A DNA stretch of 64,000 nucleotides from Hypoxylon rubiginosum. Taxonomy: Eukaryota > Ascomycota > Sordariomycetes > Xylariales > Hypoxylaceae. The notes under the pieces are model-generated. The model searched no databases, had not been told where the DNA came from, and saw nothing but the letters and a program-made list of their open reading frames with translations. The stretch covers positions 992,001 to 1,056,000 of the forward strand of contig CADCXA010000031.1 of the NCBI GenBank assembly GCA_902806565.1, given 5' to 3'. Position numbers and translations under genes: made by a program. Positions 1 through 11,024 of the stretch are shown here, one piece after another (position 1 is the stretch's first letter; the number at the start of each line of letters is the position of its first letter).

Positions 1-698
1 AGCTCGGCTGTCAGCTGGCCCGGAGTTAGACAACTAATAATAGCAGAACTTGCATCTAATGTATGTCAGACGATGTTATTGGATCTTGTGTATGGACTTA
101 GAGTCCATCAGTCATGCAGCATCATTCGATCAGCTCTCGACCATCCGGGAAAGATGAAACTAACCCCTACGGCTACGCCACACAGCTTCATTATTCCTGG
201 ATTCGATATCAGTGCATCGTACGACCTACGGAGAGGCTCGGATTTGTCATAACTACCTGTATTCATTGACTACCTATTTTAGATGATTCCTTGATCACCG
301 TATGGTACCAAGAAAAGAGACCAATCGGGGTGGCAATTTCTTATTCACCAAGAGAATTAGACACTACGTAGTCAAATGGATTGGTTATTCGATTTCGGAC
401 AGAAGTCCTCGCTGCGATTTCATGTCGTGGTGTTCAAGACAGGATACAGGTTTCCTCACAGATGCAGTGACTTTAATCAAATACTAAGAGGCTTTTCAAA
501 TTTCAGGGAAATATTCAAACAAGTTTAAACTAGCTAAGACTACAACCAAACTGCATACTTGTACAAAGGGATGACAGATCATCCCTTAACTCGCACCGAG
601 CATCGTCATCGAAAAATTCAATCATCGACATGAGATGATTCCGTCTTACTTTAGGCTTGCCTACTCATGTTTCAAGCTTCAGTATCACCCAAGCCAAT
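1..698. other. Intergenic left edge, no gene seen
   Basis: No ORF here has coding character, a recognisable domain or a credible splice structure. The only ATG-started frame of any length (302-487) gives 61 residues without family resemblance. The 3' end of the convergent secreted-protein gene begins at 699. Confidence 0.6.
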
Positions 699-1229
699 TT
701 ACCCCTTAATAGTCTCCTGGGTCTCATTGTCTGGGTTGATTCGGATGACCTTAGCATTGCTGGGAATATTGGGCCACTCCTTACGGTCCCAGACAGTGCC
801 GCTCTGCCAGTTCCTGGCCTTATCCTCTGGAAGCAGGACGTAGACCGTACCAGACGACGCCTCGGCAAGCGCCTGAGAACAGATGTCGAAGAAGTCCTTT
901 GAGGCTTGCTCGTCGTTCTGCCACTGGTTCTGCCACGATGGGTTCTTCCACATCTGGCCAAGAATCTTGTAGGCCTTTAGATAGTCCCGAGCTTTGATAG
1001 CCTGTCTGGCCTTCCCCGCATAGCCGCTCGGGCCAGAGTAGAAGAGCGTGGAGTCACTGGCAACATTGAGCTGCGCCTTGCACTCCTCGACCGTCGGCAA
1101 AGGGGGTGCCCGTTTGTCTGCAATTCCTCGGATGTCGACAGCCACATCCCCCGTGTTTATGGGGAGAGCAATGCTCGTTATAGCGAAAGATGCCAGGACG
1201 GCCGTTTTGAGGAATGATAGCAGATGCAT
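699..1229 (-). CDS. Small secreted protein with Kex2-type propeptide site
   Basis: This single-exon gene encodes 176 residues. The first real ATG is at 1229; the frame runs 16 codons further upstream but without an ATG. The N-terminus (MHLLSFLKTAVLASFAIT, then SIALP) is a clear signal peptide. A dibasic KR before APPLP at about residue 39 looks like a Kex2 processing site. The mature part has two Cys (one in EECKAQ, one in DICSQ), which could form one disulfide, and conserved-looking blocks LFYSG, FFDICSQALAEASSGTVY and VIRINPD. I recall similar small secreted proteins of unknown function in other filamentous ascomycetes but cannot name a domain. A TATAAAG lies about 130 nt upstream of the start. 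Secretion is well supported; any effector or enzyme role is inference. Confidence 0.8.
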   Translation of the reverse strand: MHLLSFLKTAVLASFAITSIALPINTGDVAVDIRGIADKRAPPLPTVEECKAQLNVASDSTLFYSGPSGYAGKARQAIKARDYLKAYKILGQMWKNPSWQNQWQNDEQASKDFFDICSQALAEASSGTVYVLLPEDKARNWQSGTVWDRKEWPNIPSNAKVIRINPDNETQETIKG

Positions 1230-2160
1230 GGTTACGTCGGATGATTTTTTTGCTGTTTGCTGGCAGTGTGAGGGCAAGATTCTGGAAGTCTGGCATAAAC
1301 GATAAGTGGTAGTGATGTGTGCTTGTTAAGGCATATAGATGAACTGGATGCTCGGCTTTATAGCTTGTGTGCTCAGTATAGAGAGCGGACTTATGTAATG
1401 CAATCTCTACCTCCTCGCCGTGTTTCTATTTCTGATATCCATTGAAACGAATTCAATTCCTCGTGGATGTTCCATATTAAACCTGCTTAGGTTAAGGGGG
1501 CGGACATTAGTACAGTGAGAGCAACAAACACTCGAACGACGAACTCGGAGATTCAAGGCTATGTCACTTCCATTGAGAACATCTCCGAGCTAGCGGCTGT
1601 GTAATCTGTAGCTTTCGTAGAGCTGCAAATAGCTTTCAGTTACCAGTTTACTGCGAACCATGGAAAATAATCTAATAATATGGACGAGATGACCGTTCAA
1701 ATCCTTTGGGGTCGATGCGCAGCATTTGAAGCTGACCACTCGACGATCCTTTCTGACTTGGGTCTCGAAAGGGCTGGTGAGAACTATCTAAACTGTAGCG
1801 CTGTCTGAGTGTAGTCTGAAGTCTTTGCAGTGATCATCGACAGCACCATCTCAATGTTTAGGCTAGGCGACGTCAACTCGCTAGCTTACCCTGCCCCATC
1901 GATAATAAGGCAGGATGAGAGCTGACCGTATGACGTCGGTGTCGATGGTGGTGGAACGAGACAACGCAGGCGGCTAGCAGCGGACCGAGAGCTGACCGAT
2001 TGATCTAAATCGGTCCCCGTCAGCTCTCAGATATATGTACAATATTTTGTCCGCCTCCACTGCACCTGTTGCATATCACTTCTCGACTTCATGCAAAACC
2101 GTGACCTATTGCATACTATACTATCTACACCATACACTATCTACTACCTTCATCGGAATA
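1230..2160. other. Divergent intergenic region
   Basis: This holds the upstream regions of the minus-strand secreted-protein gene and the plus-strand ankyrin gene. Apart from the TATA-like element at 1356-1362 I see no ORF, RNA gene or repeat. Confidence 0.5.
1356..1362 (-). promoter_or_regulatory. TATA box-like element of the small secreted protein gene
   Basis: The minus strand reads TATAAAG about 130 nt upstream of the ATG at 1229, a plausible distance for a fungal TATA element with a short leader. Assigned by motif and position only. Confidence 0.4.
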
Positions 2161-2850
2161 ATGTCACACTCGCCGCGTCGCGTAACCGTTGACGATGCGA
2201 TTGCTGCGTCCTCGGCCTGCAGTGAAAGCACCAATTGGGACATGACTGGGTTCGAAAGGTTGTTTGAAAAGGGCTGGGACATCAACTCCAGCTTGGGACA
2301 TGTCGGAGATGTATTAAGGTAAGTCGGGGTGACATATTAGTTTGTGCTTCTCTTCGCTCACAATCGCGTCAGCATGGCAGTCAGCGCCGACAAACTCCCC
2401 GCGGTCCGCTTCCACTTAGATCACGGCGCCGATCCCAACGCCAATCTTCGAGGGGAAACGTATTCAGCGCTTGAGTTGGCACCTATCGCCAACGTCGGTC
2501 TAGAGATTGTTTCGTTATTGCTTCGTCATGGGGCGGTGGCCAAGGGTCGTTCTGCGATGTTGTTCGCCGCTCAAAAGGGTCGGGTAGATATGATGGACAT
2601 GTTCCTTGACGCCGGCGTTTCTGTCGATGAAGTGCCAGACAATGACGATGTTTATGACAATGCCCGGGCACAGGTTGATTGGGGCACACCGCTACATGGT
2701 GCTGCTGGGAACGGGCAGTCAGAGGCTGTTATGTGGTTACTACGAAAGGGAGCTTCTAGGGATGTCAAGAATTCTATTGGTCTGACGCCGAAGGAGGTGG
2801 CACGACAAAAAGGCTACTCGGACTGTGAGAGGCTTCTTAGAACTCCATAG
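2161..2850 (+). CDS. Ankyrin-repeat protein, two exons
   Basis: Exons are 2161-2318 and 2373-2850, with a 54-nt intron (GTAAGT donor, GCGTCAG acceptor). Splicing joins VL to SMAVSADKLPAVRF in frame and gives 211 residues. Ankyrin repeats are visible: a first repeat with LPAVRFHLDHGADPNAN, then LEIVSLLLRHGAVAKG, then AAQKGRVDMMDMFLDAGVS, and a last one with TPLHGAAGNGQSEAVMWLLRKGAS. The repeats probably form a protein-binding solenoid. No signal peptide, membrane segment or catalytic domain is visible, so it is likely an intracellular adaptor. The start at 2161 precedes a short Ser-rich leader; a TTG or GTG start would be required further upstream. The partner is unknown. Confidence 0.82.
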
Positions 2851-2983
2851 TTCAATCATTCCTATATTTCCTTGCAGACAGGTGTGGCTTTAGGAATTCG
2901 TGTGTTATGTTAAGTCGAGTAAACGTAGCAACGCAAGGAGGATGAAAAAGACCTGCTCGAAGGGCGCCGCCGTACCTACCTAG

Positions 2984-2999
2984 GTAGGTTAAGTAAACC
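2984..2999. repeat. 16-bp perfect palindrome of the TACCTAGGTA family
   Basis: ACCTACCTAGGTAGGT reads the same on both strands. It is one of nine intergenic sites in the window containing the exact core TACCTAGGTA. Confidence 0.8.
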
Positions 3000-3142
3000 G
3001 TAGCTAATGAACCTAAAGCCACGTAAATGTACATTTTAAGAAGAAAGATTCTGTAAAACAAGATCTCATGGCTGTTCACTTTGCAGTTTAAAATACCCCA
3101 AGAAGTTTTAAGCCAAGTGCGCGATGCCGCCCGGATAAAATT

Positions 3143-3669
3143 TTGGTTGATTACCTATATGTCGTACGTGGCTTGGAGATCTCCATTTTCGGCTCCCAAA
3201 ACAGCTCTTTTGGAGTCTTGTGCGACTCTAAGCGGGCAGGTAGGCATTACATCTATGAGAGAGCTCGTAGGGTGGAGGCAAAATGGGCACCGATACAGGT
3301 ATCGCCATTTAAGACACAGGTCCGGTTCGTCGCTGTCGACAGAGAAGCGCTCGACAACATCTTGGCTAAGTATCAGCAACACCAAATGACGAAACCCAGT
3401 CTTTTCCACACGCTTGTTGCTCTTGCGTTTGCATATCACCGAAGAGACGCGTCCGGCTTTTAAAGTGGCACACTAATTGATTCACGTTGATTTTTGCAGG
3501 CCGGGCCTAGTCGATTGCGGCCGACATCCGACGACAGATTGAAAAGAAGCTGGCTAGCGGACTGAAAAAACGACGGGATCTCACATCCGATTGTCTTGGA
3601 CGCTCAACTCGTCCGTGTCCGGCGTCCGAAGATTCAATAGAGGATTATATAATCGACTATCCTATCTAG
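3143..3669 (+). pseudogene. Possible degraded or partial gene, unknown family
   Basis: From 3143 to 3463 one frame (no ATG start) gives about 106 residues with ordinary protein composition, including VRGLEISIFGSQNSSFG, RHYIYERARR and KPSLFHTLVALAFAYHRRD. A good 3' splice site follows near 3500 (CTAATTGATTC, pyrimidines, GCAG). Beyond another AG at about 3510, a second frame reads IAADIRRQIEKKLASGLKKR and ends with a stop at 3667-3669. I could not find an initiator ATG or a canonical donor joining the pieces. It may be a gene decayed at its 5' end, or a real gene with a start I cannot place. The family was not recognised. Confidence 0.3.
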
Positions 3670-3848
3670 GTAAGCTCTTAGAAATAAGTTAACGGAAATA
3701 GCAAGGGGAAATATTTCTCCTAATTCCGCTCAGTAATAGAAAAATGTGTCTGCAGGAGGTAGAGGAACCGAATATAAAGTCGAAGAGCGGTTTTCATCGC
3801 GAAAATCGGTTATGTATCGCATGTACATGGAGACTTAACGTGGAGGTG

Positions 3849-3856
3849 TATATAAA
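3849..3856 (+). promoter_or_regulatory. TATA box (TATATAAA) upstream of the NTF2-like gene
   Basis: TATATAAA lies about 170 nt before the ATG at 4025 and is followed by a C/T-rich stretch with CTTCACTTGCAA that could hold the transcription start. The rest of 3670-4024 shows no gene. Confidence 0.5.
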
Positions 3857-4024
3857 GCAGGGCTTCCCCCTTCACTTGCAATAGCTAGTAACTTGCCTAA
3901 TACACATAATATCAGCTCGTATACTGTATCTTTTACTATCGCACTCGAAATTGAACTCTGTTTATCAAGTATTCGACACCCACCTTAACTCCTTGAAGCC
4001 TAGACTCATAGTTTCATCCTCATC

Positions 4025-4516
4025 ATGGCAACTAGCTCCATTCTCCACACCAAGCTCGACGCGCTGTACGAAGTGTGGTCGAAGCTATCCCTCGAGTCAT
4101 CCCCCGCAGAATTCCAAGCCTTTGCCGACTTCTTTTCCGAGGATTGCACAGCATGGCTACTCAGCATGCGAGAGCTGAAGGAGCCAAGCATTGGCCGTGA
4201 AGGAGTCATTGCGGGCATCAAGGAAGCCTTAAAGAACACGCACATCAAAGAGCGCCGAGTAGTAGACCGATTCGAGAGCGCTGGCGGGTCCAAGATCTCG
4301 GTGGAAATGGATAACCGCCTCGTGGTACAAGGGAAGGACTTGGAGAGATTCCCCGAGACAGCTACGGCAGTGTTTAATGAGCAAGGCCTGATCGCGGACT
4401 TTAAGCTGTATTGCTGCCGTAGCCCTGTGGTGGAGATCATCCAGGAAGTGACAGGTATCGGTCCTTATGTAACCACGAAGAAGAATGATGGTGGGAAGGG
4501 AGAGAAATGTCACTAG
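4025..4516 (+). CDS. NTF2-like / SnoaL-like fold protein
   Basis: This intronless gene encodes 163 residues from the ATG at 4025 (CATCATGGCAACT context). Residues 10-145 fit the NTF2/SnoaL-like pattern: an N-terminal helical part (LHTKLDALYEVW), a FADFFSEDCTAWL segment, a helix with GVIAGIKEAL, and strands such as KISVEMDNRLVV and ADFKLYCCR. Many fungal members of this class are small, soluble, ligand-binding or isomerase-like proteins of unknown substrate. No signal peptide or membrane segment is seen, and the basic tail (KKNDGGKGEKCH) is probably disordered. The fold assignment is moderately sure; the function is unknown. Confidence 0.75.
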   Translation: MATSSILHTKLDALYEVWSKLSLESSPAEFQAFADFFSEDCTAWLLSMRELKEPSIGREGVIAGIKEALKNTHIKERRVVDRFESAGGSKISVEMDNRLVVQGKDLERFPETATAVFNEQGLIADFKLYCCRSPVVEIIQEVTGIGPYVTTKKNDGGKGEKCH

Positions 4517-5401
4517 TTAGCGGTTTAAAGAAAATGCACATGGACTGATCATTTTCTATTTGGAGTTCATTGAACTTGTATAAACTGCCCATGAAAATCA
4601 TAGGCGTAGGGTTCTTACCAAGGGGATAGGATATTGGACGCTACCTAAGGATACATACTAAGTACATACCTACATATAGGTAACCTACCTAAGGTACTTA
4701 TACCGTGGAGGTAAGTAAAGTACCTAATACACCAATTTTAGCATACTATGGAATTGAACGAATACGTCTACTTACGCGTATTTTGTCGATAAATGCCTCC
4801 AATTCACGCAACCTCAATCCCATTTCTGCAGCTACACTTGTCGACCCATCACAGAGTTTGTCAAGAACAGTTGGCTTTTCTAAGGGTGTGGCAGTACATC
4901 GATTTCTAGGCTGAGGCAACTGAGATAAGGCACGTGGAACGACGGCTTCGTTCCTTAACACGCTTCCGTAGTATGGCTGGGATTAGAAGATCGGCGATGA
5001 TGACGCTCATAAGACGTTAAAGGGTATTTCCCCGTCTGCGGACTGTGCTGTATCTGGCACAACCGACCTACCTAGGCAGGTTAGGTAAGTGCAGCTTTAA
5101 TTAGCGACGCGGGCATGACGGATAGCGACAGAAGCATAACGGATAGCGACACAGGCAGCGACCTGACCCGCTAATTACTAACGTACCCCTATCTGGAAGA
5201 TCAACCAACACACTGTGCGAACAGAAGCAGTAGGTTTCCGAGCCAAAACTTATATAATTGGCCTGGAGGATAGGTATTGCTGACAAGGCGGGGGCGAGGC
5301 AACGGCTATATGTCACTATATCAGCATAGCTAGGAATCATAAAAAGACGCTCTTTGAAACCCCCAAGACTTTCAAGTCAAGCATCGGCGATTAGTGGCAA
5401 C
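4517..5401. other. Intergenic region with AGGT/ACCT-rich DNA and a small inverted repeat
   Basis: Positions 4620-4730 are dense in CTACCTAAGG and AGGTAAGT-like words. At 5098-5106 and 5169-5177 the arms TAATTAGCG and CGCTAATTA form a perfect 9-bp inverted repeat enclosing direct repeats of GGATAGCGACA. No convincing gene was found. Confidence 0.5.
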
Positions 5402-7741
5402 ATGAATTCACGAGAAAACTCGGAGCCTTCGCTCGTTCTAGAGCGAAGCCTCAAGCGTCCCTTTCCCTTTGATGGAGAGAGTCGCCATAATACGGATGGC
5501 CGCTTGGCCAAAGCTGGTACGTTTCAAAGCTCAACCTGTAATACCTACTACCACTACCCAATGTGAAAAAAGAACTTAACACAATATGGCCATTTACTAA
5601 TAATGGAGAAAGGAAAAATAGGTAACACGCATAGAGCATCCGATGTTGTCAACGACGGTTCGGATTTGCAAGGGAATAACCACGCTCTATGCTCTACGTG
5701 TGCGTCGGCAAACATCGCAGCACGTATCGCGGACATACAGTTGGCACCCAGAATGGTTAAAGAAGTTCGATTTGTGGAATATCAAAATTTACAACTCAAC
5801 AATTCGTCATGTCCAGTCTGTCGCGTCATTGCCTGGATACTCCAAGCAGTTCCCAGAAACTTTCGTCCAGATAAACATAAATTGTCATTGGTCCTATCTA
5901 CAGCTGATAATAGCACATTCAGCACACCGTTATGTTCTAGATTCGGACTTTGGCGCACACCCAGCATTTGTCTCGCACTTTGTGTATGGCCGATCGATAG
6001 TAACCAATCTATCATTTTTGAAAGAGTCGCATTGGTGACCGATTCTCAATCGTTACTTGAGAGCGAATCGGCTACAGACAGCTCACGGTTGCAACGCTCT
6101 ATATCGCCTCGTTCGTTGGACTACAAGCAAATAAAACGATGGCTCTCAACTTGCGACTCGGAGAGCCACTCCCGATGCAGACCCCCAAACGTTCGGCTAC
6201 AAGGGCCCTCGAAATTGATTGATTGCCGGACGCTAAGGCTCGTGGAGGCCCGGCCGTCATATGACTATGTCGCTCTTAGTTATGTTTGGGGCCAGCAGCA
6301 GCATCATATGCAATCCAGCGACTATCCTAAGTGTCTCCTGGACTTTCCGACAACTATACGAGATGCAGTTACAGTTACCTACGAACTGGGCTATCAATAT
6401 CTCTGGGTGGACCGATATTGCATCGATCAGAACGATTCAACTGAGAAACATGGACAAATCCAACAGATGGGGGCCATCTACAATACCGCATCCTTGACAA
6501 TCATGGCAGCAGCTGGGTCAGATGCCGAGCACGGCTTACCGGGAGTGTCCAAGAAGCGCGAAAGTATACCACCTACTACTACTATCTTCGGATGGACGAT
6601 CAACGGATTCCCCGACAACCCTATCAAAACGATTCGCGACAGTGTCTGGATGACCAGAGCCTGGACATACCAAGAGGCACTGTTATCTAGGCGTCGCTTG
6701 ATCTTTACAGACCAGCAAGTATATTTCGAATGTCAGGAGCTCAGCCGAGAAGACGCATATATTGATAATTCCATGTCTCAACCCTCCGCAAAGTGTTTCA
6801 TGTACAGCGACGAAGAATTTGGACGACTCCCGGAGCAGATCTTGTATCATATAGAAAAGTACTCGCTGAGGAAACTCACATACGAAGACGACTATCTCAA
6901 CGGGTTCCTGGGTATCCTTGGCTGTCTGGCTGAGACTAATTATCCTACTCCTCACCTTTTCGGGGTACCGATATTTCCTCCCGTGACACTCAACCGTAAA
7001 ACCGTCCCCTTGAATCGTGTTGATAGGAGCTACGGTTGGCGACTAATGGTTGGAATGACCTGGGAAGTAGAAACTGGGACACGTCGCCGAGCACAAGGAT
7101 TCCCCAGTTGGTCTTGGGTTGGTTGGTCAGGTCCGGTTACGTACGTTACGACCTGGATCCGCATTGAGGATATGAATTCGGACTGTGAGGCCTGGGTCGA
7201 GAACGCTGCGGGAGAGTTGCTGCCACTACAGGACCTATACGAGCCGTCGGGTTCTTCATCTCTGGCAAATCGCAGTCTTCCTACAGTTCTTCATATCGAA
7301 TCCGAGGTGTTTGAAGTCAAGGTGGTTTACCTTCGCCAGGAGTTGCATGATGCGTACATAATCTGGGCAAAGCGTCCACGAACAATCCGAAGATGGAAGT
7401 TGGAGACCGGGTATTGGGTGATGTGGGAAGGTCCAGGAGGTCAACTCGTATATACGAGAGTACGTCCATTTGAAGATCTAGGTAAGGATCCCTTCAAAGA
7501 AGTTATTACCCAGGCCAAAAACTTCAAGATCTTGGTCACAGGGACAACCTTTTCAACATACAAAAATGGAGAGAAGAATATGCATGGAAAATTGTTGCGA
7601 GAGATCAGAGATGGATATGAAGTAGTTGGGAATGTATATTTTGGTTATGACCGTGTACATGTGCGTAACCTCTCGTCAGAGACGTTCGCCGAGGAAGATG
7701 TGATACCAAATATGGTACGAGAACGTGTTCGGTTACTATAG
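5402..7741 (+). CDS. HET-domain (heterokaryon incompatibility) protein
   Basis: Exons are 5402-5516 and 5622-7741, giving 744 residues. The 105-nt intron has a GTACGT donor and a TTACTAAT branch site, and joins RLAKA to GNTHRASD in frame. A shorter start at the ATG at 5603 inside this intron is the alternative. Two Cys pairs (CSTC, then CPVC about 45 residues later) precede the HET domain, which starts near residue 250 with YVALSYVWG. It continues with TTIRDAVTVTYELGYQYLWVD, CIDQND, QMGAIYNTASLTIMAA and the WMTRAWTYQEALLSRR block, all hallmark HET motifs. A Trp-rich segment (GFPSWSWVGWSG) follows. HET proteins mediate non-self recognition and regulated cell death in fungi. There is no NACHT or NLR part, so this is a stand-alone HET protein whose allorecognition partner is unknown. 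Confidence 0.88.
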
Positions 7742-8344
7742 ATAAATTTAGATGTAAAATATGGTGTATCATATTCCTTCCCTTAATGAACCATGAGTCA
7801 ATTTTCATTCTGGGCAAGTTCGTGCTCGAGGGAGAACTTGCCGCTTGACCTAAAACCACGAGGAGTGTAGAGCAGTCATTAAGGGGGGGCATTATATATG
7901 ACCATGTAGTTACAGAAACCACCCGAGCAGCTGATCTATTTTCTTGGCATTGCATTGATCATACCTCAGCACTCTGCATACGATAGTGGAAAGAACGGTA
8001 CTCCAGGACAAGGAGGCTAGGACGACGGAGTGACGGGTGCAGATAATATACAGCGGGTAGATAGATGAGGATATGGCACAAAAAGACATTAAGCTTGAAG
8101 GAACGGTACCCCGTTCGCAATAACCACTAGTAGTTGCCCTGTAAGCTCACTGCATAAGATCCTCCGTTTTATGAATATTAATTTTAAATTGGTTGAGTAA
8201 TTTAGGTACCTAAAGTAATGCTCCCCGCAATATCTCGTAAGACGTTATCGATGGATTCCGAATCCCGATCGAACTAGAATTAATCATTACTCGTCATCTT
8301 TCAACTTTATATCATTATTATAAATCCCAGGACCAAGGACAATC
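7742..8344. other. Convergent intergenic region
   Basis: This is 3'-flanking DNA between the HET gene and the minus-strand gene ending at 8345. It contains a TAGGTACCTA word near 8205. No gene is seen. Confidence 0.5.
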
Positions 8345-9561
8345 TTATAGCGCTATTAACGATACAAATAGTCCCAGTAGGACAAGGTAAGTTGGAGTGG
8401 CTACCGCCGCTGCCCCTATTGGCACATTGGGGATCGTTGATGATGGCGAAGATGGAGATGAAGAGGTTATACTTCCAATGCCTTCGCTAGGCGTAGGCGT
8501 GGGTGTCGATTCGACTAACGAAGTAATAGTGGATAAGTCCTCATTTGGGCTGGAGGTAGTCTCTGCACTCGTGGTTGTTGAGGGCTCACTAGCAGTCTCT
8601 TGGATCGAAGAAGATTCTTCCACTGAAGAAGTCTCTTCAGAGGGAGCAGTCTTTTCGACCGTAGAAGTTTCTTCAGCCGGAGGAGTTTCAACCTCGCTCT
8701 CGCTTGATGTGGCCGCGGTCGTAGTCGGTTCTTCGACAGGAATTGTCGTGGCGGGAGCCGCGTCTGTCGGGAACGGGGGCAGGGTACCGCCTGAGAAGTA
8801 GTAGCTGTGCCACGGATAACAATCCTCGTAGCACGTGTGGGTGCTGTAGAAAACGGTATAGCTGTAGGCCTGTATCTCCGCGTACATCGTGCCGTACAGA
8901 TAGTCCCACGGCACGTTTTCTACTTGCCGCTTTTCCCACCCGTACGTGTTGTAGTCCGTCTGCACGGCGATCTCGCTGCCCGAGAGCTCCGATACGTACG
9001 ACGTCGCGCACCCCGGAAGAGGGTATCCGACTTGGTACGATATCCCATCGCTCTCCGTGGTAAACTCCCTATAGCCGTCGGTGAAATACCCGTCGACATT
9101 GAAATTGTACTGACTGTAGGAAGGAATGTGAGTTGAACTATACATACACTCAATAGCGACAGGGGTTTAATTACTTACGTTGGGCAGCAGAAGACGTTGA
9201 AGTCACTTTCGAGTCCATCGGAGCGCGAATACGACATGGTCGAAGCTCCACTGTAGCCGGAGGGACAGCCGCTATAGAAACTGGTCTCTTCATCCACCAC
9301 GGTATGAGCCGTGTAGGGTTCGTAACATGATCTCGGTGCGTTCTCCGGTGGTCCAAATTGCGTCAATTGGCACGTCAACCAGTCAGGAGAAGTGTAAAGG
9401 CTGGTGTCTGCGTTGATCGCTATTGCAAAACAACTGGTTACCACAACCCAATGATCTTCCGGGTCAATGCATCCCGACCCTGGTATGAACTGTAATGTCG
9501 GCGGTGACGTGATGGAGGCCGGCAGCGAAATTGTTGGACTGAAAGCGGTCTGAGACGCCAT
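8345..9561 (-). CDS. Ser/Thr/Glu-rich protein with C-terminal hydrophobic tail
   Basis: Exon 1 is 9179-9561 and exon 2 is 8345-9113. The 65-nt intron has a GTAAGT donor and a CCTACAG acceptor and joins FNVFCCPT to QYNFNVDGY in frame, giving 383 residues. The N-terminal 250 residues are rich in Cys, Tyr and Gly (SGCPSGYSG, FCCP, CYEDCYPW), typical of an extracellular disulfide-bonded domain. About 110 residues of Ser/Thr/Glu/Pro follow (EETSSVEESSS-like repeats), resembling an O-glycosylated stalk. The C-terminus (PTYLVLLGLFVSLIAL) resembles a GPI-attachment signal or terminal anchor. No classical N-terminal signal peptide is seen, so the export route is unclear. A tail-anchored or unconventionally secreted wall protein is inferred. 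The family was not recognised. Confidence 0.78.
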
Positions 9562-11024
9562 CTTTTCTTCTCTTAACGGTGACTAAGCCCAACTATCTAC
9601 TATGTGGGAGCTCGCTAGAAGTGTGCAGCCCAGCTTCTTCAACCGAGGCGGGTAAACGCCTGGTTTTATCGGATCCTACGCAGGAACAGGCAACAATAAA
9701 CAGCAACGATCGAAAGGGGTAAGCGACTGCGAGGAAACCGAGAAAACTTTCGACCAAGTTCAGCTGCCAAGCTAATCCATAGCTAGCTTGCTGGAATAGG
9801 AAGCCCGCGATAGTCTGGCCACCGCCGAGAAGCTTGGCAGGGCTTAATCGCGGTGAGTTAATACTTCTAGGGCTGAAATCTATGTAGCTTGTTAAATTGT
9901 CAAGAATACTAAATGGTAAGGTGAGGGAAGCCCAAGGCGCTTATAGCTAATAGGTCGAGCACTACTAACCGGAAATATATCGATGGCATATTAGACAGGT
10001 AATTCAAATCACAATCTACTTCGAGGCATTCCTATACCCTGGTAGTATACTCTTATGGCGATAAAGCATAAGTGCGGCACGGACGAGAGATGACCGGCTA
10101 TCGGCAAACCGCTCTATTATGAGAAAAACAGGTCATCTGTACATTGGCCGTTCTGTTAGTTTAACTGGCAGGCTAGGTGTTAGGCAACAACTTCGCTAGC
10201 CATTGAAATGGATGATCTGATTTTACTTCCATAGGGTTGTAGTCACATGAAGAGTTTCTTCACCTAGGTTGCAAGATGTTTCCGTACTAGGTATTCCGCG
10301 GGGACTTGGGGCCCGGGAATCTGGAGAGCGGAGGCGGAGACGCACGAGGGGGCAGTAAGCTTAAATTGGCGGAACAGGGGACCCTAGTGAACGAGATTGC
10401 TATCAAACACCGCCGCATATAAGCTATGCACACTCCTCATAGGAAGCCGCTTCATATTCGACAACGCGCCACCGTTGGACGTAATATAGACGGCCGACCC
10501 GTCGCCGGAGTGCGCCTCGGAGTGAAGTCGGGGGGATGTTGGGTGGCCAATGATGGTGAGCGTCGTTTTCCAGGCAACGATGAAGTAGACGCTTGCTAGT
10601 GCGTCAAGGTGTATTGTCAAATCGCGGTTCTGGTGAGTGCGATTCCAATCTTGTTTCGAGGTCTATGAGGACATCTTTCAACTCGGTGCCCAATAAACTC
10701 TCTCGTATAATCTGATGTTGCCCCTGTACTGTCATAAGAAACTGTAGCAGAAGTCGTTCCCTGACAACAGAAAATGCCACGGCTGTGAATAGAAGAGTGA
10801 TATGAAAGTGGACTCAGATGAAACGATTCCGAATGCTCAATATTGAGTTTGGTGGTTCTGTCTATATATGCTGCCCATATTTGTACATACCTAGGTACCG
10901 ATGAGGTACAATCCAGTGCTGTCCGCAGTGGTGCCTAGAGTCATGTATAAAGGCACCTACCTGTCAACCAACTACCTCTCTTGACACCGGATATGTTGGA
11001 GTGGTGATACAAGTCTATATGGTA
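9562..11024. other. Intergenic region, no gene seen
   Basis: There is no ATG-started ORF with coding character. A minus-strand frame at 10384-10620 lacks an ATG. One exact TACCTAGGTA palindrome lies at 10888-10897, about 130 nt beyond the COQ1 stop. Confidence 0.5.

Noticed and set aside
302..487. 61-residue ATG-started plus-strand frame at the left edge
   Set aside because: Short, no domain, no splice partner, composition like translated non-coding DNA.
10384..10620. Minus-strand frame of 78 codons
   Set aside because: Begins with TTG rather than ATG, no acceptor site defining an exon and no recognisable family.
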